DNA of 64,000 nucleotides, taken from NCBI GenBank assembly GCA_030067835.1, contig CP092441.1, forward strand, positions 992,001-1,056,000, in the 5' to 3' direction. The position numbers were made by a program, and so were the translations under genes. This DNA is from Chakrabartyella piscis. GTDB lineage: Bacteria > Bacillota > Clostridia > Lachnospirales > Anaerotignaceae. The first letter of the stretch is position 1. Every line of letters starts with the position of its first letter. The notes beneath the pieces are model-generated. The model was not told where the DNA came from. It saw nothing but the letters and a program-made list of their open reading frames with translations, and did no database searches. Shown here one piece after another: positions 35,183-43,847 of this stretch.

Positions 35183-36856
35183 TTAGTGTTTTTTTGTAAG
35201 AACACGATATCCTTCCATTGCCAAGTTGATAGCCAATACCAACAACAAGATGATGAATACAATTTGCAAGCCTTCTGTAGAAGCTGTACCAGTACCAGCT
35301 GTCAAGTTTGTAAGGTTTGCTTTGAATGTGATGAACAAAGAACAAATTGTTGCAACCATCATAAAGCACATAGGGAAGAGGAACATTTTGTTGTTTTTGC
35401 TGATATTGCCCAACCAAGCAGCAACAGCAAGCAAAGCAAGAGCAGCCAACAATTGGTTAGCAGCACCGAACAAAGGCCAGATTTTAGCATAACCACCAAC
35501 AGCCATAGCACCACCGATTACAACAGTGATGAGTGTAGCAACGTAAGGATTAGCCAATGTTTTTTGGATACCTGTCAAATCATCAGCACTTGTGCCTTCT
35601 GGAACAAAGAATTCTTGGAACATGTAACGAGCAAGACGAGTTGCTGTATCCAAAGATGTCAAACAGAAAGCAGAAACAGCCAAGATGATAACAGCATAAG
35701 CTGTGTCATAAGCGTTTGCAAAGCCCAAGTTGGAAATCATTGTTGCAATACCTGTTGCAAAGATTTGTGTAGGTGTACCAGATGGCATAGCACCATCAGC
35801 ATACAATACACCAACTGTGATCAAAGCGATAAGAGCCAAACCACATTCGATGAGCATACCACCATAACCAATTACTTTTGCATCTTTTTCATTGTTCAAT
35901 TGTTTGGATGTTGTACCAGAACCTACCAAACTGTGGAAACCAGAGATAGCACCACAAGCTACAGTGATGAACAACATAGGGAACATAGGTGTGCTACCTG
36001 TTGTACTCATGAAACCTGTGAAAGCAGGCAATTCGATTGTTGGGTTGGAACCAATAACACCAACAAAAGCAGCAATCATCATACCATAAAGCAAGAAAGA
36101 GTTGAGGTAATCACGAGGTTGCAACAAAATCCATACTGGAGTTACAGATGCAATGAAGATGTAAATCAAAACGATTACCAACCATGTATTGCTGGACAAG
36201 AAGATTGGACATTTCAAACCAACTACGATACAAAGAATGATAGCAGCAACACCAACTACAGTTGCAATGCTAAGAGGTGCGTTTTTACGATAAACCAAAG
36301 CACCAAAGATGATAGCAACGATAATGAACAATACAGAAATTGTTGCTGTAGAACCATTTGCAGGAACTTGAGCACCTGTTGCATCAAAACCAGCGAAAGT
36401 ACCAACAACGATACTAGCGAAAGCAGCTACAACCAAAAGCAATGTGATGTAAGCGAATAATAAGAATAATTTCTTTGCTTTTGCGCCCATGTTTTCTTCA
36501 ATTACGTAACCAATGGATTTACCTTTGTGACGAATAGAAGCGAACAAGGAAGAGAAATCTTGAACAGCCCCAAAGAAGATACCACCAATTAAGATCCAAA
36601 GAAGTACTGGAACCCAACCGAAGATAGCAGCTTGGATAGGACCATTGATAGGACCAGCACCAGCGATGGATGCGAAGTGATGTCCCAAAAGTACAGGAGC
36701 AGAAGCAGGAACATAATCTTTACCGTCAGCTTCTGTATGTGCAGGTGTTTCAATTTTAGGGTCTACACCCCATTCTTTTGCCAACCACTTACCATAAGTG
36801 AGGTAACCGATTACCAAAACGACAGTACCAATTGCCAATAAAGCTAATGAACTCAT
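35183..36856 (-). CDS. cstA: Carbon starvation protein CstA family transporter
   Basis: A 557-residue polytopic membrane protein of the CstA/BtsT family, known as peptide or pyruvate uptake carriers. Typical stretches are LLGHHFASIAGAGPINGPIQAAIFGW near the N-terminus and SGFHSLVGSGTTSKQL in the middle. About 14-16 helices are visible. AAAAGGGGG precedes ATG 36856; the frame remains open upstream to 36928 without a better start. A small soluble protein gene lies 78 bases upstream and is probably cotranscribed. Confidence 0.94.
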   Translation of the reverse strand: MSSLALLAIGTVVLVIGYLTYGKWLAKEWGVDPKIETPAHTEADGKDYVPASAPVLLGHHFASIAGAGPINGPIQAAIFGWVPVLLWILIGGIFFGAVQDFSSLFASIRHKGKSIGYVIEENMGAKAKKLFLLFAYITLLLVVAAFASIVVGTFAGFDATGAQVPANGSTATISVLFIIVAIIFGALVYRKNAPLSIATVVGVAAIILCIVVGLKCPIFLSSNTWLVIVLIYIFIASVTPVWILLQPRDYLNSFLLYGMMIAAFVGVIGSNPTIELPAFTGFMSTTGSTPMFPMLFITVACGAISGFHSLVGSGTTSKQLNNEKDAKVIGYGGMLIECGLALIALITVGVLYADGAMPSGTPTQIFATGIATMISNLGFANAYDTAYAVIILAVSAFCLTSLDTATRLARYMFQEFFVPEGTSADDLTGIQKTLANPYVATLITVVIGGAMAVGGYAKIWPLFGAANQLLAALALLAVAAWLGNISKNNKMFLFPMCFMMVATICSLFITFKANLTNLTAGTGTASTEGLQIVFIILLLVLAINLAMEGYRVLTKKH

Positions 36857-36934
36857 TTGAAAATCCCCCTTTTCAAAATAGTAAAATAAAATAGATGATA
36901 TATCTTTGAAACTCATTTGAGCTTGCAAAAATCG

Positions 36935-37435
36935 TTAAGAAAGTGCTTCTTGGAGCAATTTTGTCATATCTTCACCTTGTTTGTTTGCATAAATAGAATG
37001 GTTGCTTAACTCTACCACTGCAATACGCAAATACATCCAACCATGGAGTGAAAATTGATATGTTTTATGGAATTTTGCTTTTTTGATTGCTTTTTTTGCA
37101 TCTTCAGACACCAAATCCGTAACCACAACCAAGGATACATAAGAGTACATATGCTCTTTATGTGGCTTGATTTTTTGTAAACCTGCTTGCAAAACATCTT
37201 CCTTTAGTGTAAGGAAATCGTCAGCAGTCAAAACATCTGCAAAAGCAAAATAGACATATTCGTTCATTTCTGTTGCCCATAACTGTGCTTTTTTCGACAA
37301 AACATACTTTTCAGAACGAGAATGGAAGAAGGCAGTTGCTGCCAAAGTGCGATTTTCCAAATTAACATCACGTTCTATATCAAAGTAGGATTGATATGAC
37401 GAAAGAAGCTTTTCTAAATACTCTTCTTGATTCAA
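36935..37435 (-). CDS. Soluble protein upstream of cstA, DUF8052-like
   Basis: A 166-residue protein without membrane helices. Segments such as ENRTLAATAFFHSRSEKYVLSKKA and FSLHGWMYLRIAVVEL recall a family often found next to cstA in Clostridia; the DUF8052 label is from memory and should be checked. It starts with TTG 37435, since AGGAGGGG lies five bases before and no ATG fits. A promoter and a perfect 0A-box-like sequence lie upstream. It may be an accessory or regulator of the transporter. Confidence 0.65.
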   Translation of the reverse strand: MNQEEYLEKLLSSYQSYFDIERDVNLENRTLAATAFFHSRSEKYVLSKKAQLWATEMNEYVYFAFADVLTADDFLTLKEDVLQAGLQKIKPHKEHMYSYVSLVVVTDLVSEDAKKAIKKAKFHKTYQFSLHGWMYLRIAVVELSNHSIYANKQGEDMTKLLQEALS

Positions 37436-37452
37436 TTTACCCCTCCTATAAT

Positions 37453-37478
37453 CATCTTATATCATGAGAAATAAGATG
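37453..37478 (-). repeat. Inverted repeat in the cstA operon leader
   Basis: CATCTTAT (37453-37460) and ATAAGATG (37471-37478) could form a hairpin just upstream of the ribosome site of the small gene, or be an operator. Confidence 0.35.
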
Positions 37479-37494
37479 GATACATACATTTGTA

Positions 37495-37503
37495 TTTCGA
37501 CAA
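37495..37503 (-). promoter_or_regulatory. 0A-box-like site near the cstA operon promoter
   Basis: The minus strand reads TTGTCGAAA, a full match to the core of the Spo0A box. It lies about 15 bases downstream of the predicted -10, a place that would suit repression. Confidence 0.4.
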
Positions 37504-37518
37504 TTTATTCATATTTAT

Positions 37519-37546
37519 ATTATACTCCAAATGTTTCAAAATACAA
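37519..37546 (-). promoter_or_regulatory. Promoter of the cstA operon
   Basis: On the minus strand TTGTAT, 16-base spacer, perfect TATAAT. The rest of the gap to 38064 is AT-rich with no open frame of note. Confidence 0.6.
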
Positions 37547-37961
37547 TTGAAATGGGCATTTTTTACAATAATGGCGTATAAAAACACATGTGTCCGCAAT
37601 AGAAAGAATTATATGTAATTACAACTAAAAAATAAGGTGTTCAAATTGTCTAAAATGTATGTTTTCAAATCACATATATTGTATACAACTTATAATTTGT
37701 GTATATTGTACAAAATCATTCTAAAAAACTATCAATTGGAACTGCCCAGAGGTGATTCATTGTATAATTGGTTTAAAAAGATAATGTTTCTTACATGTAT
37801 TGATAAAATATAAACAAGAACATATGAAATTTTTTGATTTATATCGAATTTTTTCGTGAATGTGTTGCTGATATACTAATATGTATTCTGTATATTTTAG
37901 TTTGCATACAAGAGTATTATGCAGACTGGTTAAAATGACAGGATAATTTTATGGGAGAGTC

Positions 37962-37979
37962 TGGGACAAATATGTCCCA
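37962..37979. promoter_or_regulatory. Perfect palindrome TGGGACA-N4-TGTCCCA
   Basis: Seven-base arms with a four-base spacer, about 85 bases before the flavin-fold gene. The form fits a dimeric regulator such as a Crp/Fnr protein. No T tract follows. Confidence 0.5.
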
Positions 37980-38006
37980 ATATTCCAGTTGTATTTTAGT
38001 AGGCGA

Positions 38007-38028
38007 TTGTCGAAAAGTGTGATAAAAT
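38007..38028 (+). promoter_or_regulatory. 0A-box-like site with an extended -10
   Basis: TTGTCGAAA (38007-38015) is followed after four bases by TGATAAAAT (38020-38028), an extended -10. There is no -35, as expected of a promoter helped by a bound activator. Confidence 0.45.
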
Positions 38029-38063
38029 GGTATTAAGAGAATGTAATATGAAGGGAGTTTCTT

Positions 38064-38528
38064 ATGAGAAGAAAAGATAGAGCTTTGACAGAAGAGAGAG
38101 CAAGAGAAATATTAGAACAAGTATCATTTGCAACACTTATGACAGCAGATGAATCAGGTCAACCTTATGGTGTACCCATCAATCCATTTGTGGATGAAAA
38201 TTGTGTGTATTTCCATTGTGCAACAGAAGGACGCAAATTGGATAACATCAAAAGCAATCCAAAAGTATCCCTCAGTGCAGTGTTCCAAGAAAAAGTCATC
38301 AAAGAAAAATATAGCGTACATTATGAAAGCATTTATATAGAAGGAAAGGCTTTTTTTGTAGAAGATATGGAAGAAAAGGTGCGTATTTTGAAGGTGCTTT
38401 GCAATCGCTACATTTCAAAGGATGAAACAGCACATGTGGAGTATATGAAACCACATTTGGCACATACAACCATTTGTGGCATTGCAATAGATCATATTTC
38501 TGGTAAGGGGAATCTTCCAAAAAAATAA
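38064..38528 (+). CDS. Pyridoxamine 5'-phosphate oxidase-fold flavoprotein (NimA-like)
   Basis: A 154-residue split-barrel flavin-binding protein. Typical pieces are FATLMTADESGQPYGVPINPFVDENCVYFHCATEGRKLDNI near the N-terminus and AHTTICGIAIDHISGK near the end. Relatives include nitroimidazole reductase-like proteins and F420/FMN-dependent enzymes; the substrate is unknown. GGGAG precedes ATG 38064. Its promoter region contains a perfect palindrome and a 0A-box-like sequence. Confidence 0.8.
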   Translation: MRRKDRALTEERAREILEQVSFATLMTADESGQPYGVPINPFVDENCVYFHCATEGRKLDNIKSNPKVSLSAVFQEKVIKEKYSVHYESIYIEGKAFFVEDMEEKVRILKVLCNRYISKDETAHVEYMKPHLAHTTICGIAIDHISGKGNLPKK

Positions 38529-38656
38529 GGATTGTATAATTTCAAAAGAAAGACTAACTATTAAAAGTCAAGTCTAAAATGAAAGTTTTTGAATGAATTA
38601 CAGAAATGTATTTCAGATAGATATTGAACATTGAAAACTGCATGACAAATAGAGCA

Positions 38657-38676
38657 TCTCTATAGGTGCTCAAATT
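38657..38676. repeat. Short inverted repeat beside the transposase gene
   Basis: GAGCATC/GGTGCTC, with one G-T pair, in the region between the flavin-fold gene and the IS110 transposase. It may belong to the right end of the element. Confidence 0.3.
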
Positions 38677-38703
38677 AGGAGATATTTGATAAAACGAATC
38701 AGG

Positions 38704-39873
38704 TCACTTTATATATGCTTCTCTTGTTTTTTCGAGTTGATAAATTACTCGTACAAGTTTTTTGGTAGCGTGGGAAATGGCAACATAATAATGTTTTCCC
38801 TCGGCTCGTTTTTTAGCTAGGTATGCCTTAAATGTTGGATCCCAATGACAAACATAGATTGTGGCATTAAATAATGCGTATCGCAGGTAGCGAGAACCTC
38901 GTTTTTCCATTTTAGAATGGGAAGATTCTAGCTGACCAGATTGATAGGTGGACGGTGATAACCCCGCATAAGCTAAAATCTTATCTGGAGAATCAAACCT
39001 AGAAAAATCACCAATCTCTGCAAGAATCATTGCACCCATGCGATAACTGATTCCAGGTATGGTTAGGATTGGAGATTCCATTTCATCTACAATAGCTTTG
39101 ATTTCAACTTCTATTTCAGCGATTTCAGAATCTAACACTTCGATGAGTTCAATGGTGTGTTTCAATTCTAATGATTTGGCTGGCATATGAGAACCAATAG
39201 AAGTTCTGGCTGCATTACGGAATAGGATAGCCGTATTTTTATCATAGCGCCCTCTAGAAGCTGTTTCCAGAAGATTCGTCAATCTAGTCAAATGTGCATC
39301 GGCAATGGCTTTGGAACTTGGAAACTCAACCAACAAAGAATAAACGGATGCGATATGAAGTGTTGGCACCAATTTTTCCAATTCAGGAAATAGAATCGTT
39401 ACAAGCCTAGAAATAGAAGTTTTTAATTTTGCCCGTTCTTTTACTTTATCAAAACGATAACGAGTGAGTGACTTTAGTTCTTCGTTGTGGTATGATGTAT
39501 CTGAGTAGGACTTCAAGTTCACATCAGACATGAGCATAGTAGCAATCGTATGGGCATCGACTTTATCCGTTTTCGTCTTTCTAAGGCTTAGACTTTTTCT
39601 GTAAAGATTTGTATGTAACGGGTTGATAGTATAGGTGGTTAGACCTTTATCAAGCAGATACCCCAAGATGTTATAACTGTAGTGTCCAGTGGCTTCAAGT
39701 CCTACTTTTACTTTGGTTAAATCATCGGAAAGAGATTCTACTCTTTGATAAAGTTCATCAAATCCATCTCGGTTGTTTGTGACGGTAAATGCTTTTGCAA
39801 GTATTTCCCCATCAGAGTTGGTCATAAAACAATCGTGCTTATCTTTAGCAACATCAATTCCTACGTAAATCAT
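38704..39873 (-). CDS. IS110-family transposase
   Basis: A 389-residue bridge-RNA-guided recombinase type transposase. The N-terminal RuvC-like DEDD domain shows YVGIDVAKDKHD, GLEATGHYSYN and KTDKVDAHTIA. The C-terminal domain (Transposase_20) has TIPGISYRMGAMILAEIGD and the catalytic serine in PSTYQSGQ. AGGAG precedes ATG 39873; the frame extends to 39963 without another ribosome site. It is full length with no frameshift, so it may be active. Confidence 0.93.
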   Translation of the reverse strand: MIYVGIDVAKDKHDCFMTNSDGEILAKAFTVTNNRDGFDELYQRVESLSDDLTKVKVGLEATGHYSYNILGYLLDKGLTTYTINPLHTNLYRKSLSLRKTKTDKVDAHTIATMLMSDVNLKSYSDTSYHNEELKSLTRYRFDKVKERAKLKTSISRLVTILFPELEKLVPTLHIASVYSLLVEFPSSKAIADAHLTRLTNLLETASRGRYDKNTAILFRNAARTSIGSHMPAKSLELKHTIELIEVLDSEIAEIEVEIKAIVDEMESPILTIPGISYRMGAMILAEIGDFSRFDSPDKILAYAGLSPSTYQSGQLESSHSKMEKRGSRYLRYALFNATIYVCHWDPTFKAYLAKKRAEGKHYYVAISHATKKLVRVIYQLEKTREAYIK

Positions 39874-39997
39874 AAATAAATCTCCTATTTTAAAAGTATT
39901 TGATACTGTTTGGAACCACTGGTACTCTCTGCGATTGTAACCTCGTTCTAAATAAACCGTCATGCGGTATCTAACTAATTAACAAATAAACAAAGAG

Positions 39998-40057
39998 ACT
40001 GTGGTTGGAGCCTTACTTAAACCATCAAGTGGTAGGAGGAATTCACCAATCCACAGT
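39998..40057 (-). ncRNA. Structured region upstream of the IS110 transposase, candidate bridge RNA part
   Basis: ACTGTGGTTGG (39998-40008) and CCAATCCACAGT (40046-40057) pair with one bulged base and enclose a 37-base region that folds further (ACCA/TGGT). In IS110-group elements the bridge RNA lies upstream of the transposase, as here. Target and donor loops cannot be assigned without the element ends. A second inverted repeat, CATAGCTT/AAGCTATG, follows at 40069-40107. Confidence 0.4.
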
Positions 40058-40133
40058 ATCTAAATCAGCATAGCTTATACCTAAGAAAAGGTAAAGAAAA
40101 AGCTATGACTATATAATACGAGGAGGAATCCAA

Positions 40134-41060
40134 TTGAAGCAATATATGATACTCAATCCTGTTGCTGGAAAGGGGAGCAAAACCCTACCAAAAGGACTTT
40201 CTGCAATGGCAAAAGAGTATGAAATTTATATCACCAAAGAACAAGGGGATTGTGAACGATTCATAAGAGCGGTTGGAGAAACGGGCGAATCTGCAAAAAT
40301 CTGGGTTTGGGGTGGTGATGGCACTGTCCATGAAGCAGTCAATGGTGCATTTGGATATCCAAACTTGGCAATTGGCGTATTTCCTGTAGGCACTGGCAAC
40401 GATTATGTAAAGAATTTTGGCAATTTATCTGTGTTTTTGGATATGAATGCACAGTTGGCAGGAACAGAGATTTGTGTGGATGTGATGCAAGTAAATGATA
40501 GAGTGTGTGTGAATATGCTCAATATTGGTTTGGATTGTCAGGTGGCGACAATGGCAGCTGATATGAAAAAACTACCTTTGGTATCTGGATTTGGTGCATA
40601 TGTCTTGTCATTGCTTGTTTGCTTCTTTCGTGCAAAAGGAGAAAGTTTGACGTTCATTCATGAAGATGGAAGAAAAATAAAAGGTGCTTTTTTGTTGAGT
40701 ACAGTTGGAAAAGGTAGCTTTTATGGTGGTGGATTCCAAGCAGCACCATATGCAAAATTGGATGATGGTTTTATGGATTTTGGAACTGTTGGCGTGTTTT
40801 CTAAATTGGAATTGATGAAGCTGATTCCTTCTTATCAAAAAGGAACATATCTACATAAACATCAAAATGAAAAACGCATTCAACATCAAAAAATCAAGAA
40901 AATAACAATAGAAGGTAATACATATGCCAGTTTTGATGGAGAAACCATACCATTTACAAAGTTGGATATCAAAGTGGTGGAAAAGGGGCTTACTTTTATC
41001 TTGCCAAAGGGTGCAACGATATTAGAAAAGCCAAAACCTGAGGAAGCATTGCAGTCATAA
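40134..41060 (+). CDS. Diacylglycerol kinase family lipid kinase (YegS/DgkB-like)
   Basis: A 308-residue lipid kinase. The catalytic domain opens with MILNPVAGKGSK and has the nucleotide-binding WGGDGTVHEAVNG and FPVGTGNDYVKNF. It phosphorylates diacylglycerol or a related lipid at the inner membrane face. It starts with TTG 40134, five bases after GAGGAGGAAT; no in-frame ATG fits as well. It is followed after 11 bases by the DUF1653 gene. Confidence 0.88.
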   Translation: MKQYMILNPVAGKGSKTLPKGLSAMAKEYEIYITKEQGDCERFIRAVGETGESAKIWVWGGDGTVHEAVNGAFGYPNLAIGVFPVGTGNDYVKNFGNLSVFLDMNAQLAGTEICVDVMQVNDRVCVNMLNIGLDCQVATMAADMKKLPLVSGFGAYVLSLLVCFFRAKGESLTFIHEDGRKIKGAFLLSTVGKGSFYGGGFQAAPYAKLDDGFMDFGTVGVFSKLELMKLIPSYQKGTYLHKHQNEKRIQHQKIKKITIEGNTYASFDGETIPFTKLDIKVVEKGLTFILPKGATILEKPKPEEALQS

Positions 41061-41071
41061 AGGAGGATAAC

Positions 41072-41287
41072 ATGGATTTGGTCATTGGTGCAGTCTATGA
41101 ACACATGAAAGGTATGCGATACTGTGTGGTTGGTGTTGCAAAACATTCAGAAAATTTAGAAGAAATGGTGGTATATCGCCAATTGTATGGAGAACATGGC
41201 TTGTGGGTACGTCCAAAAAGCATGTTTTTAGAAGAAGTGGAACGTGATGGAAAGATGGTGCAACGTTTCAAATTGGTACAAGAATAA
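41072..41287 (+). CDS. DUF1653 domain protein
   Basis: A 71-residue protein with the DUF1653 pattern: G-x-Y-x-H-x-K-G at the start, VVYRQLYGEHGLWVRPKSMF in the middle and QRFKLV at the end. No function is established. AAGGAGG precedes ATG 41072. Confidence 0.85.
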   Translation: MDLVIGAVYEHMKGMRYCVVGVAKHSENLEEMVVYRQLYGEHGLWVRPKSMFLEEVERDGKMVQRFKLVQE

Positions 41288-41297
41288 TAGAAATTGA

Positions 41298-41358
41298 AAA
41301 ACCGACTTGCAACTGTTAGAATTTTGGGTCTAACTTTTGTAGGTCGGTTTTGTTATTT
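41298..41358. terminator. Terminator between convergent genes (DUF1653 / scpB)
   Basis: AAAACCGAC (41298-41306) pairs with GTCGGTTTT (41343-41351), with further inner pairing TGTTAGA/TCTAAC. T-rich DNA on both sides makes it usable in both directions. Confidence 0.7.
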
Positions 41359-41913
41359 TTACACTTCTTCTGTTTCAGATTCGTTTTCAATAATTACAGG
41401 TGTTGCTTCTTTCAATGCTGGCAATTCAGAAATGTTTTGGAATCCAAAATAACGTAAGAAATCTTTGGAGGTACCAAACAAAATAGGTTTACCAGGTGTA
41501 TCCATACGTCCAACTTCACAAACCAAGTTCTTTTCTACCAATTTATTGACTGCGTGATCTGCACTGACACCACGTACATCTTCAATTTGACCTTTGGTGA
41601 TGGGTTGTTTGTATGCGATAATTGCCAAGGTTTCCAATAAAGATTGTGACAAACCTTGACGATTTGGGCTTTTGTACATATTGCGGATGTATTCAAAACA
41701 TTCAGTTGCAGTACACATTTGATAGGAATTATCCAAAGAAATGATACGCAAACCACGTTTTTCTTTTTCGTATTTATCCATCAATGTATGGATGATGGCT
41801 TTGGTTGTGGCTTTATCTAGTTCAATGGTTTTGGCAATATCTCCAAGAGAAAGTGCTTCACCTGAAATAAAGAGTAGGGATTCCACAACAGCTTCCAATT
41901 CAGATAATCTCAT
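41359..41913 (-). CDS. scpB: Segregation and condensation protein B
   Basis: A 184-residue kleisin-associated protein of the SMC-ScpAB condensin complex. Two winged-helix units are visible (LEAVVESLLFISGEALSLGDIAK; LLETLAIIAYKQPITKGQIEDVRGVSADHAV). The start overlaps the stop of scpA by four bases, giving coupled translation. smc is not in the window. Confidence 0.94.
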   Translation of the reverse strand: MRLSELEAVVESLLFISGEALSLGDIAKTIELDKATTKAIIHTLMDKYEKEKRGLRIISLDNSYQMCTATECFEYIRNMYKSPNRQGLSQSLLETLAIIAYKQPITKGQIEDVRGVSADHAVNKLVEKNLVCEVGRMDTPGKPILFGTSKDFLRYFGFQNISELPALKEATPVIIENESETEEV

Positions 41914-42671
41914 ATAAACTTCCTTTCATCATATCTTATGATATCAATTTCGCCAAAAGTAGCAGATTGTGTGATGTAAATTTCCTTTTGTTTAATCAAT
42001 TCCAATAATGCCAAAAAAGTTACAACCTTTTCCATTTTACGAGCATTGACACGAAAAATAGAGCGAAAAGTGGTTTTTGGTTGCAAAATCAGCATATCAC
42101 GAATGTATTCCATTTTTTCTTGTACTGTAAACAAATCACGTTGCACACTTTGGAAGGTACTTCTGACACGATCCACCTTGGTTTCTTTGCGATTCATCAC
42201 TTCTTGAAAAGCAAGCTTCAAATCTTCCATGGTAATGCCTTCTAAAAATTCATCCAAATCTTGAGGTTCTTGTTCCTTCAATTGTTGGATTGCAGAATCT
42301 GCTTCCTTATAAAAAACAAGAGCTGCTTCTTCTTCACGTTGTTTCCATTCATCGGTCACTTCTTTGATTTTTTTGTATTCCAGCAATCGTTTTACCAATT
42401 CCTCACGTGGGTCAATGCCTTCTTCTTCCTCGTCTTTGGTTTTTGGAAGCAACAATTTGCTTTTGATTTCCAAAAGTGTGGCTGCCATCACAAGAAATTC
42501 ACTCATTTCATCCATATTGCGTGTGGTATCTTGGTTCAAATATTCCAAATATTGATCGGTCAATTTGGCAATGGGAATGTCATAAATATCGATTTCGTTT
42601 TTTTCAATCAAATGGTACAACAAATCCAATGGTCCTTCGAAGGCATCCAAACGTAAGGTTAATTTTTCCAC
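41910..42671 (-). CDS. scpA: Segregation and condensation protein A
   Basis: A 253-residue kleisin. The N-terminal helix region (FEGPLDLLYHLIEKNEIDIYDIPIAKLTDQYLEYL) that binds the SMC neck and the C-terminal winged helix (VTFLALLELIKQKEIYI) are both clear. It lies between the M50-like gene and scpB in one operon. Length is normal. Confidence 0.94.
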   Translation of the reverse strand: MEKLTLRLDAFEGPLDLLYHLIEKNEIDIYDIPIAKLTDQYLEYLNQDTTRNMDEMSEFLVMAATLLEIKSKLLLPKTKDEEEEGIDPREELVKRLLEYKKIKEVTDEWKQREEEAALVFYKEADSAIQQLKEQEPQDLDEFLEGITMEDLKLAFQEVMNRKETKVDRVRSTFQSVQRDLFTVQEKMEYIRDMLILQPKTTFRSIFRVNARKMEKVVTFLALLELIKQKEIYITQSATFGEIDIIRYDERKFI

Positions 42672-42689
42672 AACACTACCTCCATAAAA

Positions 42690-43301
42690 TTAGATAGAAC
42701 CAAACAATAGGAATACAAAGCTCAAAATTGCATTGATGATGGTAGAGAAAATACCACTGAAAGTGCCAAAGAGTACAAGGAAAATGACAATCATTTGAAT
42801 GATTTTTTCATATTGCATATATTGGTAGTATTTATTTGCTGGCAAAAATTGAGCGAGTATCTTTGCACCATCCATTGGATACACAGGCAAAATATTGTAA
42901 ATAGCAATGGCAATATTATAATAGGCACATTGATATAAGATAGTAGCAACAGTATTGCTTCCAAAATTAGGAAGCAAACAAAGTAACATTGCAAACAAAA
43001 AACCAAGAATCAAATTGGCAATGGAAGGTGCAATTGCCACAGCCAAAGTATCACGCTTTCTATCTTTATAATATAAAGCACTGGTTTCCACAGGTTTACC
43101 CCAACCAAAACCACCACTATAAAATAGTAAAATCAAACCAATTGGCTCAATATGCTTCAAAGGGTTTAGGGTCAATCTACCTTTGGATTTTGGTAAAACG
43201 TCACCCAAATGAGTGGATGCCATAGCTCTGGTGAATTCGTGTATGGTGACTGCAATCAAAAGTGCAGGCAAAGATAATAGCAGGGATTGAAAATAGTTCA
43301 T
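42690..43301 (-). CDS. M50/site-2-protease-like membrane protein with a broken HExxH motif
   Basis: A 203-residue protein with about six helices and the overall YwhC-type site-2 protease plan: IHEFTRAMASTHLGD, then GRLTLNPLKHIEPIG and NILPVYPMDG with the third zinc-ligand aspartate. The zinc motif normally reads HExxH; here it is HEFTR, so the second metal-binding histidine is arginine. The reading was checked directly in the bases (CAC GAA TTC ACC AGA). It may be a non-proteolytic homologue. It is first gene of the scpA-scpB operon, 18 bases upstream. Confidence 0.8.
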   Translation of the reverse strand: MNYFQSLLLSLPALLIAVTIHEFTRAMASTHLGDVLPKSKGRLTLNPLKHIEPIGLILLFYSGGFGWGKPVETSALYYKDRKRDTLAVAIAPSIANLILGFLFAMLLCLLPNFGSNTVATILYQCAYYNIAIAIYNILPVYPMDGAKILAQFLPANKYYQYMQYEKIIQMIVIFLVLFGTFSGIFSTIINAILSFVFLLFGSI

Positions 43302-43361
43302 AGGAATTCCTTTCTAAAGTTGACAAATAGCCACTTTTATGGTCATGTTTTATTATATGTC

Positions 43362-43390
43362 ACTATAACATTTTTTCATACAATAGTCAA
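43362..43390 (-). promoter_or_regulatory. Promoter of the M50-scpAB operon
   Basis: On the minus strand TTGACT, 17-base spacer, TATAGT. A TATAAT lies a few bases further on (43352-43357). Confidence 0.65.
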
Positions 43391-43769
43391 TTTTGCTCAT
43401 AAATTTAATGCAATACATATATTGGAAATCAATATCTAGTGGAAATAGAGTGGATTTATGAAAAAACAATGCAATATATGGAATTTTAAAATGTATAAAT
43501 ATACAAGTGATATGCAGTTTTAAATTGAAATTTTATTGAGAAAATATATGGATAAAATTGACAATTAGCATGGTAAATGGCATAGAAATATTGTATCTGT
43601 GGAATTTTGACTTAAAAATAAGGGATAAAATAGAAATTCTATAAATGATTTTTAAATACGTGGAATTTGTTTCTATGTTTCATAATGTGAGAAAACAATG
43701 AAAAATGGTAATATATGGTAAATGTGCGAAAAGTTTATGCGAATAAATTGAAAAAATATGCAAAAATAG
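43391..43769. other. AT-rich intergenic stretch before spo0A, no gene seen
   Basis: Very AT-rich with stops in every frame. A TTGACA at 43558-43563 lacks a good -10. No repeat of the A, B or C type is present. Confidence 0.5.
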
Positions 43770-43798
43770 CTGGAAAAATGTTGGAAAAGTGGTATACT
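43770..43798 (+). promoter_or_regulatory. Promoter of spo0A
   Basis: TGG plus TATACT (43793-43798) forms an extended -10; a weak -35 (CTGGAA) is 17 bases upstream. The start codon is about 50 bases on. Confidence 0.5.
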
Positions 43799-43847
43799 GT
43801 TTTTTATATAACAAAGAGAGATAAGTAGACTATAGGAGGGGTATGGC

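Larger units (their letters stand above)
38704..40057 (-). mobile_element. IS110-family insertion sequence (ends not fixed)
   Basis: Contains an intact IS110-type transposase on the minus strand plus a structured non-coding region upstream of it. IS110 elements lack terminal inverted repeats, so the exact ends cannot be seen; the coordinates cover only what is supported. The element lies between the flavin-fold gene and the lipid kinase and has not broken an evident gene. Confidence 0.75.
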
